Positions 41,559 to 49,542 of a stretch of 59,707 nucleotides of DNA are shown one piece after another. Below the pieces are notes generated by a model. It did not search any database. It saw only the letters and a program-made list of their open reading frames with translations, and had not been told where the DNA came from. The position numbers and the translations under genes were made by a program. Source of the DNA: Actinomycetota bacterium. Lineage in GTDB: Bacteria > Actinomycetota > Nitriliruptoria > Nitriliruptorales > Nitriliruptoraceae. Positions within the stretch are counted from its first letter, which is position 1. Each line of letters opens with the position of its first letter. The stretch spans positions 1 through 59,707 of the forward strand of contig JAHWKY010000031.1 in the NCBI GenBank assembly GCA_019347575.1. Direction: 5' to 3'.

Positions 41559-44279
41559 ATGGGTGGGCTCGTCGGGCGCACGGAGGAGGTGGCGAGGGTC
41601 GTCGCGGTGATCGGCGACCCGTCGGTGCCGGGCGCTGTGATCGAGGGTCCGCCGGGGGTGGGCAAGACGGTGCTGCTGCAGGTCGCCTGTGACGAGGCGG
41701 CTGACCGGGGCGCGGCGGTGCTGGTGGGCGCAGCCACCGAGCTGCGGTCGCGGTTGCCGTTCGCGCCGTTGGCCGAGGCGTTAGGGCTGAAACCGGATGC
41801 GGACGATCCGGGGCGAGCCGAGGTCGGGGCGCTCCTGAACGGCACCACCTCGGAGCAGCTCGACCCCGGCCAGCTGCGGTGGCGGGTCATCGAGGGCATC
41901 CTCGACGACCTGGAGCGACGCACGCTGCGGGTGCCGGTCGTGCTCGCGCTCGAGGACCTGCACTGGAGCGACGCCGACACCCTGGTCGCGCTCGAGCGGC
42001 TGGCCGATGCCGCGGGGCAGCTCGACCTGACGATGTTCGTCACGGCGCGTCCGCAGCCGCGACCGTCGGGGCTGGGCGCGACCCGGGAGGCGCTGCGGGA
42101 CGCGGGGTGCGCCGAGGTGACGCTGGGCGAGCTCGGTCCCGAGGAGGTCGAGGCACTCGCGGAACAGCATCTGGGCCGCGCCGTTGACGACGACATGCGG
42201 CGGTGGCTGTCAGCGGCGGGTGGCAACCCGCTGATCGTGACCGAGCTGCTGACCGCGGGAGTGGACGCGACCGCCGACAACCGGCTGGCCGCGGCGGTCA
42301 CCCGCCGCCTCGCGGGGCTGCCCGACGGGTGCGTCCGCGTGCTGGAGACCGCAGCCGTGCTCGGCGAGCGCTTCCGGCTCGCGGACCTCGCGACCGTTCG
42401 CGCCATGTCGGTGGCGCAGACCACGGAGGTGTTGCGCCCCGCTCTCGACACCGGTTTGGTGCGTGACGACCGTGGCGATCTGCTGTTCCGACACGCGCTC
42501 GTGCGCGACCACCTCTACGGCCGTCTGGGGAGCGCCGCGCAGGGGGCGTTGCACCGCGAGGTCGCGGTCGCGCTGCGGGACGCCGGCGCGCGACCCGACG
42601 CGATCGGGGACCACCTGGCCCGGTCCGCCATGGACCCGACGGGCGCGCTCGAGCTGCTCGAGGTTGCGGACGCGGTCGCCGACCACGCCCCCGCCGCCGC
42701 AGCGGACTGGGCCCGGACCGCCCGCGAGCACCTCACGGACGGGGACCCTGCGATCGTGCGCGCCCGACTCACCGAGGCTCGCGCGAGCGCTCTGGGTCTG
42801 CAGTACGACCGCGCGCTGGAGGTGGTGCGGCCACTGCTGCACGCCCCCATCCACGCGACCGCGCGGGCCGACGTCGCGATGGTCCTCACGATGGTGAACC
42901 TCATGCGTGGCCGCGAGGACGACGACGTGATCGATCTGCTGGTCGCCTCGCTCGACGACACCGACGCCGCGGATCAGGCACGGACCGTGGCTGCGCTCGC
43001 CCTGGTCCAGGTCGGACGGGTCGACGAGGCGGTCGAGGTCGTCGGACCGTTCCGTGCCGACACCTGCGACGATCCGACCGCGCGCTGCGTGGCCCTGGCC
43101 GTCGCAGCGATAGAGCACCTCAGCGCTGGCAGGGTGCAGGACGGGACGGAGACGGCGGCCGCAGGTCTCGAGCTGATCCGGGCCGCGGGGCTGCTGTCGA
43201 CGTGGGCGGGCCTGGAAGCGATGCAGCTGTTCATCTTCACGCGGCAGCCCGGCGACGACCTGAGCACCGCCGTCCTGCAGCAGGCGTTGGTCGACGCCGA
43301 ACGCGCCGGCTTCGGGCCTGCCGCTCTCCTGGCGCAGGCCCACTTCGCTGAGGCACTGGCGTGGCGCGGCGACTGGTCGGCGGCGGATGCGCACGCCACC
43401 ACGGTCCTGCGCGCCGACACCGTCCTGCACGCCTCGACGCTGCTCACGGCGTGGTTCACGCTGCTGTTCATGGCTGGGCGTCGTGGCGACCTCGCCACGT
43501 TCCGTCGGGCGCTCGCGGCCGAGGACGCGCCCAGCGCCGGGGCGGGCTTCTACCGCCGCGGGCTGGGGATGCTCGAGGCGTGGGTGCTCGAGATCAACGG
43601 CGAACCCGACGCGGGGTGGCGCCTCGCTGAGCAGACCCGCGCCCACTTCGAGACCGTCGACAAACCTGTGATCCACATCCACGGGGTCCCCTACCTCGAC
43701 CTCGCCGTGCGGCTGGGTCACGACGACCGTGCCCGCAGCTACCTCGCGGTCCTCGAGGAGGTCGCGGCGCACCTGGGACATCCCGCGTTCGACTGCGTCG
43801 TCGCTACCGGTCGAGCGCTCATCGACCGCGATCCCGACGCGGCCCGCCAGGCGCTGGAGCTGACCGCGACCGTCCCGGTGTTCCCCACGACGGTGGAGGC
43901 GTACACCTTCGCCGGGATCGCCCTGGGAGAGAACGGTCACCGCGACGAGGCGGTCGAGGCGTTGACCCAGGCGCGCGAGATCGCGGTCGAGGTCGACGCC
44001 ACCAGCGACATCGCGCGCCTCGACGCGGCGCTGCGCGACCTCGGCGTGATGGCGTTCCGGCCGCGCCAGCCGCGGGAGACGGTCGGCTGGGAGGCGCTCA
44101 CCGAGGCCGAGCAGCGCATCGTGCCGCTGGTCGCCGAAGGTCTGATCTACCGCGAGATCGGCGAGCGGCTGTTCATCTCCCGGCGGACGGTCGAGACCCA
44201 CGTCGCACGGATCTTTCGCAAGGTCGGCGTGCGGTCCCGGCGCGACCTCACGCGCGCCTACCTCAACCACTCACCGTGA
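41559..44279 (+). CDS. LuxR-family ATPase regulator (LAL type)
   Basis: 906 residues. An N-terminal AAA/STAND ATPase has Walker A (EGPPGVGKT, ending at residue 37), Walker B (VVLALEDLHWSDADTL) and the GNPLIVTELL sensor. A long TPR-like helical region follows, and a C-terminal LuxR helix-turn-helix (LTEAEQRIVPLVAEGLIYREIGERLFISRRTVETHVARIFRKVGV in outline). Such regulators respond to small molecules through the TPR part. It is convergent with the cupredoxin gene and overlaps its 3' end by 17 bp. It may control the element's copper-protein gene or host genes; this is inferred. Confidence 0.92.
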   Translation: MGGLVGRTEEVARVVAVIGDPSVPGAVIEGPPGVGKTVLLQVACDEAADRGAAVLVGAATELRSRLPFAPLAEALGLKPDADDPGRAEVGALLNGTTSEQLDPGQLRWRVIEGILDDLERRTLRVPVVLALEDLHWSDADTLVALERLADAAGQLDLTMFVTARPQPRPSGLGATREALRDAGCAEVTLGELGPEEVEALAEQHLGRAVDDDMRRWLSAAGGNPLIVTELLTAGVDATADNRLAAAVTRRLAGLPDGCVRVLETAAVLGERFRLADLATVRAMSVAQTTEVLRPALDTGLVRDDRGDLLFRHALVRDHLYGRLGSAAQGALHREVAVALRDAGARPDAIGDHLARSAMDPTGALELLEVADAVADHAPAAAADWARTAREHLTDGDPAIVRARLTEARASALGLQYDRALEVVRPLLHAPIHATARADVAMVLTMVNLMRGREDDDVIDLLVASLDDTDAADQARTVAALALVQVGRVDEAVEVVGPFRADTCDDPTARCVALAVAAIEHLSAGRVQDGTETAAAGLELIRAAGLLSTWAGLEAMQLFIFTRQPGDDLSTAVLQQALVDAERAGFGPAALLAQAHFAEALAWRGDWSAADAHATTVLRADTVLHASTLLTAWFTLLFMAGRRGDLATFRRALAAEDAPSAGAGFYRRGLGMLEAWVLEINGEPDAGWRLAEQTRAHFETVDKPVIHIHGVPYLDLAVRLGHDDRARSYLAVLEEVAAHLGHPAFDCVVATGRALIDRDPDAARQALELTATVPVFPTTVEAYTFAGIALGENGHRDEAVEALTQAREIAVEVDATSDIARLDAALRDLGVMAFRPRQPRETVGWEALTEAEQRIVPLVAEGLIYREIGERLFISRRTVETHVARIFRKVGVRSRRDLTRAYLNHSP

Positions 44280-45528
44280 TGTTGCCGGCCATCCCCCGCC
44301 GATCGTGCAGGAAGCACCAGTAGCCGAACGTGCCCTCCCGCGGGAACGTCGCCTCGAAGCGGTCGGGGAGCGGCTGTCCGGTCCACGGGTCGCACGAGTC
44401 GTCGCAGACCTCCCGGGGGGTGAGCAGCACACCCGAGTCGTGCACCGGTCGCGGCCCGGCGACGACGTTCCCCTGGGACCGCAGGGGCGCGGCGTAGGAT
44501 TGCGGTGCCCACAGCATCTCGAGCTCGCCCTCGGGGCAGTCGTTGCCGATCGCGAGGAACGCCAGCGCTCCCGGTGCACCCGGCGCCCCGGCGTCACGCC
44601 CGTCGACGTCGCACCGGAACTCGTAGTAGTGCAACGGCGTGAAGGGCCGGAGGTCGTCGGGGAGGAACGACACCGAGTGGCCCTCGGCACCGCCGGGCAT
44701 GGGCGGCAGCACGAACTCGACCTCGTCGCCCGGCTCGATCGTGAGGTTCGCCGGGAGGTAGCCCAGGATCGCGACGCGACCGTCAGGCGTCGACCCGCCC
44801 ACCTGGACCTGCCAGCGGGAGCGGTTACCGACGATCTCGCGGGGTGGTTGCTGGTAGGCGGCGAGGACCGCTTCGGCCGCGGCGGTGTCGGCCTGGACCT
44901 GAGCGCGTCGTTCCGCCTCGACCTCGGCGGGTGTCGGGATCTCCTCCTCATCCGCCACGACCTCGACCTCGCCGCGCATGGCGGGGTGGAAGATGCAGAA
45001 GTAGGCGTAGCTGCCGGGCGGCAGGTCGACCTGTACGCGCGCGGTGTAGTCGAGGTTCGGCGGGCTGGCGCCGGCGTTTAGGTACTGGTCGGGGCTGGAC
45101 AGCACGCACGGCGGGAGGTGCTCGCGGCTGGCTCCGAGGTTGCAGTCGTCACGCGACGGGAACAGACCGTCGAGACGGATCTGCGTCGGCAGCTCGTCGG
45201 GCACCAGGAGCGTGTCCTGCCGCTCGCCTCCGGGGTAGAAGGTCACGGAGTGCTCGCCTTCGTAGCGGAACCGCACGACGTCGCCGCGGTAGACCTGCAG
45301 CGTGTCGGGGTAGTAGGCGTGGTACTCGAGCCGGTCCGCCAGCGACGGCAGAGACGGCGACCCTGGATCGTCCGCGCCGACGACGACGAGGTGGTCATCC
45401 AGGGATGCGGCGATGTCGACGGACCGTTCCCCTGGCGTTGCCAGCGGGGCCGCCGCCACCGTGGACGCGATGCACAGGGTCGCGATCAGCGTCGGGATGC
45501 GGTCTCGGATCCGGTCGGACGTGGACAT
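44263..45528 (-). CDS. Secreted two-domain cupredoxin
   Basis: 421 residues with a signal peptide (IPTLIATLCIASTVAAAP). Two plastocyanin-like domains each carry type-1 copper ligands: the first has EHSVTFYPG and YFCIFHPAMRGEVEV (Cys, His, Met), and the second GHSVSFLPD and YWCFLHDRRGMAGNITV. Extra cysteines (DDCNLG, PPCVLS, CDDSCDPW) may form disulphides. It should carry electrons outside the membrane, perhaps to a multicopper oxidase. A fragment of such an oxidase gene lies just upstream, so the pair may once have been an operon. Confidence 0.87.
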   Translation of the reverse strand: MSTSDRIRDRIPTLIATLCIASTVAAAPLATPGERSVDIAASLDDHLVVVGADDPGSPSLPSLADRLEYHAYYPDTLQVYRGDVVRFRYEGEHSVTFYPGGERQDTLLVPDELPTQIRLDGLFPSRDDCNLGASREHLPPCVLSSPDQYLNAGASPPNLDYTARVQVDLPPGSYAYFCIFHPAMRGEVEVVADEEEIPTPAEVEAERRAQVQADTAAAEAVLAAYQQPPREIVGNRSRWQVQVGGSTPDGRVAILGYLPANLTIEPGDEVEFVLPPMPGGAEGHSVSFLPDDLRPFTPLHYYEFRCDVDGRDAGAPGAPGALAFLAIGNDCPEGELEMLWAPQSYAAPLRSQGNVVAGPRPVHDSGVLLTPREVCDDSCDPWTGQPLPDRFEATFPREGTFGYWCFLHDRRGMAGNITVSG

Positions 45529-45633
45529 CTTGAGATCCCCTCTGTTGGTGTCTACACGTCCAGGTTCCCCGTTGGTCCTACGGACATCGTCCGTAGCCTC
45601 TACGTACCGTGACCGCTCCGCCCTGGGCGAGGA

Positions 45634-45874
45634 TCAGGCGGCGTTGCGGGCCTGGTCCCAGTCGGACAGCGGCAGCGAGCAGTAGTAGCCGAGGTCGGTT
45701 TGACCGGACTGGATGGGGGGGAGTTGGCTGGCGCCCCGGTAGCGGGTGCCGGTCTGGGACAGTGCCGCTCCCGCGGCGGCCTGTGCGAGGGTGTCGATGG
45801 AGCCGGGCGGGTGGGAGGGGGAAGGTGCCGGGTTCGACGACGTGGAGGAAGGTGAACATGCCCAGGTGACCCAT
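45634..45874 (-). pseudogene. Frameshifted multicopper oxidase C-terminal fragment
   Basis: Read on the minus strand, the first frame gives LGMFTFLHVVEPGTFPLPP; one extra C then shifts the frame, and the second frame continues with PGSIDTLAQAAAGAALSQTG and ends at 45634 with LPLSDWDQARNAA. The oxidase end at the left edge of the window has almost the same residues in one frame. The upstream HCH copper motif is absent here. So this is a short, broken duplicate of a multicopper oxidase tail, with no copper site left. Confidence 0.88.
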
Positions 45875-45996
45875 GGCGGAGCCAGGTAGCGGTCCAGCGC
45901 AGCCTGTTCGTTCATCTCACGAAAGCCTACGACGCAGAGGTCGGACTACCGCACTCCGTAACGGGCGGCGCTGACCTTCTCGGCATGCGCCTCCGA

Positions 45997-46030
45997 GATA
46001 ATCCACGCAGCTCCCAGACAATCCACGCAG
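45997..46030. repeat. Two 14-bp direct repeats, 20 bp apart
   Basis: GATAATCCACGCAG (45997-46010) and GACAATCCACGCAG (46017-46030) differ at one base and are spaced two helical turns apart. They lie in the 261-bp gap between the oxidase fragment and the integrase gene. They could be a regulator binding site or a second class of recombination sites. Confidence 0.5.
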
Positions 46031-46176
46031 GGCGCCACTATGTGGTGTGTGGGCGCCTCCGGCCGTCACACCCGCCGCGCGCAACCACTGCTTTCGGCTT
46101 CGGAGCCGCAACGGGACCCGCGGGCAGGCGAGCGGCCAGGCTGCCTGAGGGAGTCGACAGACGGTCGGTCGGGCCT

Positions 46177-47262
46177 CTACGCGAGGTCACCGAGGGCGGC
46201 GTCGATGGCGGCCGCGGCGGGGGCGGACGAGGCCTCGAGCATGTGGGCGTAGACGGCTCGGACGGTCTGAGGGGTGTCGCCGATCCAGAAGGCGATCTTG
46301 TCGGCGGAGTGGCCCTCGTCGATCATCCAGGAGACGTAGGTGTGGCGGAGGCCGTGACTCGAGAGGTCGGGCGTGCCGGCGGCCTCGCAGGCGGCGTGCA
46401 GGGCGCGGTTGAACGAGGTCAGGCACGCGGAGCGCCCCGTGCTGGTCTGGATCAGCCAGCGTCGGTCGAACTCCGTGGCGGCGTGCTCGCGGTCACCGAG
46501 GTCCGGCAGGGGTGGCGCGTCGCAGCTCTCACGGATCAGCCGCTCGCAGGTCGCGACCGCGGACCGCGGGAGCTCGAGCGTGCGCTGCCGGTGGTTCTTG
46601 GTGGCCCGCACGGTGCCACGCGATACGCGGCGGCGGATGGTGATGGTGCCGCTGCGCAGGTCGACGTCGTGGGGTGTGAGGCCGGCGATCTCGCCGAACC
46701 GCGCCCCGAGCGAGAGCTGGAGCAGCCCGGTGTCGCGCTGCCAGCCGCGCATCTGGAGCAGCACCGCTCGTGCCGCGGGGCGCTCGAGCACCGCGTGGGG
46801 TGTCTTCTGGCGTCGAGGCCGGTGGCGCTTGGCGCGAGTCGGCGTACGCGTGATGACGTCGTCGGCCTCGGCCGACCGGAACAGCACCGACAGGGTCCGG
46901 TACACGCGGTCGGCCCGGGAGGCCGACACGGCATCGGTGACGCGGTTCAGCAGCGTGGTGATGTCGGTCGGGGTGACCTCTGCGGCGGGGCGCGGGCCCA
47001 GGTGTGGCAGGATCCAGTGGTCGAGGTTGACCTGGTGGAACCGGCGCGTGTTCGCGGGTGAGTTGCGGTAGCCCTCGATCCACCGCGACGCGTACTCGGC
47101 GACCGTCATGCGGCCGGGCAGCCCGGTCGTGATCGCCTTCGCTCGGGTGAGGACCTCCCACTCCTCGGCCTCGCGCTTCGTGACGAAGGTGGCCGCCACC
47201 CGGCGGCCTTCGACCTGCACCCGCACACGCCACGCTCCCGACGACAACCGATCGATGCCCAT
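46177..47262 (-). CDS. int: Tyrosine recombinase (integrase) of the tRNA-Phe element
   Basis: 361 residues from the ATG at 47262, with GGGAGG six to seven bases upstream. The N-terminus (WRVRVQVEGRRVAATFVTKREAEEWE) is an AP2-like arm-binding domain, followed by a SAM-like core-binding domain (~50-140). The catalytic residues are R188 (LGARFGEIAGLTPHDVDL), H303 and R306 (HGLRHTYVSWM), W326 (IAFWIGDT) and the nucleophile Y338 (VYAHML). All are in place, so the enzyme could be active. It is beside the rebuilt tRNA-Phe, and the right iterons lie upstream of its start, where binding could repress its own promoter. Confidence 0.93.
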   Translation of the reverse strand: MGIDRLSSGAWRVRVQVEGRRVAATFVTKREAEEWEVLTRAKAITTGLPGRMTVAEYASRWIEGYRNSPANTRRFHQVNLDHWILPHLGPRPAAEVTPTDITTLLNRVTDAVSASRADRVYRTLSVLFRSAEADDVITRTPTRAKRHRPRRQKTPHAVLERPAARAVLLQMRGWQRDTGLLQLSLGARFGEIAGLTPHDVDLRSGTITIRRRVSRGTVRATKNHRQRTLELPRSAVATCERLIRESCDAPPLPDLGDREHAATEFDRRWLIQTSTGRSACLTSFNRALHAACEAAGTPDLSSHGLRHTYVSWMIDEGHSADKIAFWIGDTPQTVRAVYAHMLEASSAPAAAAIDAALGDLA

Positions 47263-47317
47263 CTCGCGCCTCCCCTGGATGCCCGTCGTGAGCACGACGG
47301 TACGCAGGCGTCCGCGC

Positions 47318-47339
47318 GAGTGGTCACGGAGTGGTCACG
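47318..47339. repeat. Arm-type iterons, right end of the element
   Basis: Two exact tandem copies of GAGTGGTCACG, 83 bases inside the right attachment repeat and 55 bases upstream of the integrase start. With flanks, 26 bases match the left-end site at all but one position. Confidence 0.75.
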
Positions 47340-47422
47340 CGGCTGTGGATAACCCGAGATGGGAGGAGATGGGAAACCGCCTCGAACGGGCCGCTACGCG
47401 GCCCTGCGGGGCGGTTCGCGGA

Positions 47423-47467
47423 GGGTGGTCGGGGGCAGAATCGAACTGCCGACACCACGATTTTCAG
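47423..47467. repeat. Attachment site within the intact tRNA-Phe gene
   Basis: The right copy of the 45-bp repeat. It spans the tRNA-Phe 3' part from the anticodon loop outward, so integration rebuilds a whole tRNA gene. Confidence 0.92.
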
Positions 47468-47498
47468 TCGTGTGCTCTACCTACTGAGCTACCCGACC
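47426..47498 (-). tRNA. tRNA-Phe (GAA)
   Basis: The 73-base cloverleaf has acceptor GGTCGGG paired with CCCGACC, D-arm AGCTCAGTAGGTAGAGC, anticodon loop CTGAAAA (anticodon GAA) and T-arm GCAGTTCGATTCTGC. The CCA end is not encoded. It carries the integration site of the neighbouring element. Confidence 0.96.
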
Positions 47499-47542
47499 TC
47501 GGGGCGTCGTCGCGTCGGTTCGGCGACGGGTGACCCCAGGTG

Positions 47543-47617
47543 CGGACCTGACGGGATTTGAACCCGCGACCTCCACCTTGACAGGGTGGCGAGCACTCCA
47601 AACTGCTCCACAGGTCC
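47543..47617 (-). tRNA. tRNA-Asp (GTC)
   Basis: The 75-base cloverleaf has acceptor GGACCTG with CAGGTCC, anticodon loop CTGTCAA (anticodon GTC), T-arm GCGGGTTCAAATCCCGT and discriminator G, as expected for aspartate. CCA is not encoded. Confidence 0.95.
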
Positions 47618-47640
47618 GTGAGTCGTGCACGTTCCGCTGG

Positions 47641-47713
47641 TGGGCCGCGTAGGACTCGAACCTACAACCTGCGGATTAAAAGTCCGTTGCTCTGCCAGTT
47701 GAGCTAGCGGCCC
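47641..47713 (-). tRNA. tRNA-Lys (TTT)
   Basis: The 73-base cloverleaf has acceptor GGGCCGC with GCGGCCC, anticodon loop CTTTTAA (anticodon TTT), T-arm GTAGGTTCGAGTCCTAC and discriminator A. CCA is not encoded. It heads the Lys-Asp-Phe tRNA cluster. Confidence 0.95.
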
Positions 47714-47829
47714 GAGTCGATGCGCCCACCGGGGAACGCGGCGGAATGTACCTGCGTCGTCGGAGGGCTGCCAACCGTTGCGGCGTACCCTCCTACGCTC
47801 GCCTTCCCGAGAGCCGAGGCGCCCCGACC

Positions 47830-48738
47830 GTGGCCTTCTCCACCAGCCCCGCAACGCCCCGCGACGCGCCCGACATCCTCGGGCTCATCGAGCGCGTCGA
47901 GGACGCGACCGGCCACGAGGTCGTCGACGAGGGCGAGCGGCAGCGCGTCGAGGAGCTGCGCACCGCAGGAACGACCGCGGAGGTCGACGGCGAGTGGAGA
48001 CCTCTCGTCGCCCGCGACGAGCACGGCCTGGTGGGCTTCGCCAGCACCGTTCTGCCCGATGACCGCGGGGGCACGGCAACGGGTGAGGTCGTGGTCGCGC
48101 CGGACCGCCAGCGCAGCGGCGTCGGGACCGCGCTCGTGCGCGAGCTCGAAGCGCTCGCCACCGACGGAGCGACTCGCCTGTCGGTGTGGGCCCGTGCTGG
48201 CGACGTGAGTCGCGCGTTCGCCGCATCGCTCGGTTACGCGGTCGATCGGCAGCTGGACATCCTCGGCAGACGCACCGCGCCGGTCCCCGAGCCGGACCCT
48301 CCTGCCGGGGTCTCCCTGCGCTCCTACCGCCCCGGCGTCGACGACGACGGTGTCGTGGCGGTGTTGAACAGCGCGTTCGCGGACCACCCCGACCCCGACT
48401 GGACGATCGAGCGTCTCGCCCGCCGCCGCCGCCGGGCCTGGTTCGATCCCGATGGCCTCGTCGTCGCGCAGGACGGCGGCGGCATCGCCGGCGTGCACTG
48501 GACCAAGGACCGTGGGGACGACGTCGGCGAGGTGCACCTGCTCGGCGTCGCGCCCCGCGCGCACGGGACGGGTCTGGGTCGGGCGCTGCTGTACGAGGGG
48601 CTGGCGCGGATGCAGCGGCGGGGCGCCACCGACGTGCTGCTGTGGATGGAGCACGACAACGAGCCAGCACGCCGCCTGTACGAGTCGGTCGGCTTCGAGC
48701 CGCGGTGGTCGATCGCCTCGTTCGCGCGGAGCCTGTGA
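47830..48738 (+). CDS. mshD: Mycothiol synthase (double GNAT acetyltransferase)
   Basis: 302 residues with two GNAT domains. It would acetylate the cysteinyl amine of Cys-GlcN-Ins in the last step of mycothiol synthesis. The active C-terminal domain has EVHLLGVAPRAHGTGLGRAL (acetyl-CoA site) and LLWMEHDNEPARRLYESVGF; the N-terminal one has VVAPDRQRSGVGTALV. FADHPDPDWTIERL and AWFDPDGLVVAQ match MshD family patterns. The GTG at 47830 is chosen because upstream codons run into the tRNA-Lys region. Its presence supports a mycothiol-using actinobacterium. Confidence 0.83.
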   Translation: MAFSTSPATPRDAPDILGLIERVEDATGHEVVDEGERQRVEELRTAGTTAEVDGEWRPLVARDEHGLVGFASTVLPDDRGGTATGEVVVAPDRQRSGVGTALVRELEALATDGATRLSVWARAGDVSRAFAASLGYAVDRQLDILGRRTAPVPEPDPPAGVSLRSYRPGVDDDGVVAVLNSAFADHPDPDWTIERLARRRRRAWFDPDGLVVAQDGGGIAGVHWTKDRGDDVGEVHLLGVAPRAHGTGLGRALLYEGLARMQRRGATDVLLWMEHDNEPARRLYESVGFEPRWSIASFARSL

Positions 48739-48812
48739 GGTCTCGGGGCCCTCGCCCCTCTATGTAGGTGCATCGCAACCCCAGAGGATGCGATGTGCCT
48801 GCATCGATGCGG

Positions 48813-49493
48813 CTACTGCTCGTCGCGGCGCACACGCGGAGGGACGAGCTTGTAGCCCACGCCCCGCACGGTCACGATCATCGACTCGTACTCGGGGCCG
48901 AGCTTGGCGCGCAGGCGCCGGATGTGCACGTCGACCGTGCGGGAACCGCCGTAGTAGTCGTAGCCCCAGACCTCCTGCAGGAGCAGCTCGCGGCTGAACA
49001 CCCGGTCGGGACTGTTCGCCAGCGCCTTGAGCAGCTCGAACTCCTTGAAGGTGAGGTCGAGCGGCTGGCCCCGCAGGCGCACCTGGTAGCTGTCCTCGTC
49101 GACGATGAGGTCGCCGACGTTGGCGGCACGGCGTGATCCCTCGACCTCGTGGCGGTCGGCGACGAGACGCAGGCGCGTCTCGACCTCGGCCGGACTGGAG
49201 TGGGGCAGCAGCCAGTCGTCGAAGCCCCAGGTGACCTTGAGCGCGGCGAGCCCTCCCTCCGAGATCACCACGAGCAGCGGACGGGTCAGCTCGCCGACCG
49301 CGACGGAGCGACAGCACGCCGCGGCGGCGCGCAGATCGCCGCTGGCGTCGACCACGACGACGTCGCAGGAGGACAGTCCAGCCAGGGAGGCGGGGTCCAG
49401 TGGGGCGTCCTGGAGGGTGTGGTCGAGGTACTCCAACGACGGCAACAGCGACTTGCCCCCGCCGGAGCGATCGGTCAGGACCAGCAGGTGCAC
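48813..49493 (-). CDS. glnR: OmpR-family regulator, GlnR type
   Basis: 226 residues. The N-terminal receiver-like domain has the GlnR pattern CDVVVVDASGDLRAA and LLVVISEGGLAALKVTWGFDDWLL, which differs from ordinary kinase-driven receivers. The C-terminal winged helix holds LDLTFKEFELLKALANSPDRVF, LLQEVWGYDYYGG and RTVDVHIRRLRAKLG. In actinobacteria GlnR controls nitrogen assimilation and acts without a paired kinase. The GTG at 49493 lies 49 bp from the divergent hydrolase start, so the two promoters overlap. Confidence 0.85.
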   Translation of the reverse strand: MHLLVLTDRSGGGKSLLPSLEYLDHTLQDAPLDPASLAGLSSCDVVVVDASGDLRAAAACCRSVAVGELTRPLLVVISEGGLAALKVTWGFDDWLLPHSSPAEVETRLRLVADRHEVEGSRRAANVGDLIVDEDSYQVRLRGQPLDLTFKEFELLKALANSPDRVFSRELLLQEVWGYDYYGGSRTVDVHIRRLRAKLGPEYESMIVTVRGVGYKLVPPRVRRDEQ

Positions 49494-49542
49494 GATTCGC
49501 TCGCGTTCGGGTCCGCGCGGACCGAGCTGGCAGGATGCCACC

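Larger units (their letters stand above)
40669..47467. mobile_element. Integrative element in tRNA-Phe (about 6.8 kb)
   Basis: The element is bounded by exact 45-bp direct repeats (40669-40713 and 47423-47467). The right copy is part of an intact tRNA-Phe gene; the left copy is the displaced 3' end. A tyrosine recombinase lies next to the intact tRNA, and matching tandem iterons lie about 80 bp inside both repeats. Cargo: LuxR-type regulator, cupredoxin, a broken cell-wall-repeat gene and a multicopper oxidase fragment. No replication or transfer gene is present, so mobility would need the recombinase plus an outside helper for transfer. Confidence 0.9.

Noticed and set aside
41559-45528. Idea that the LuxR gene and the cupredoxin gene form one operon
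   Set aside because: They are on opposite strands and converge with overlapping 3' ends, so they cannot be cotranscribed in the usual sense.
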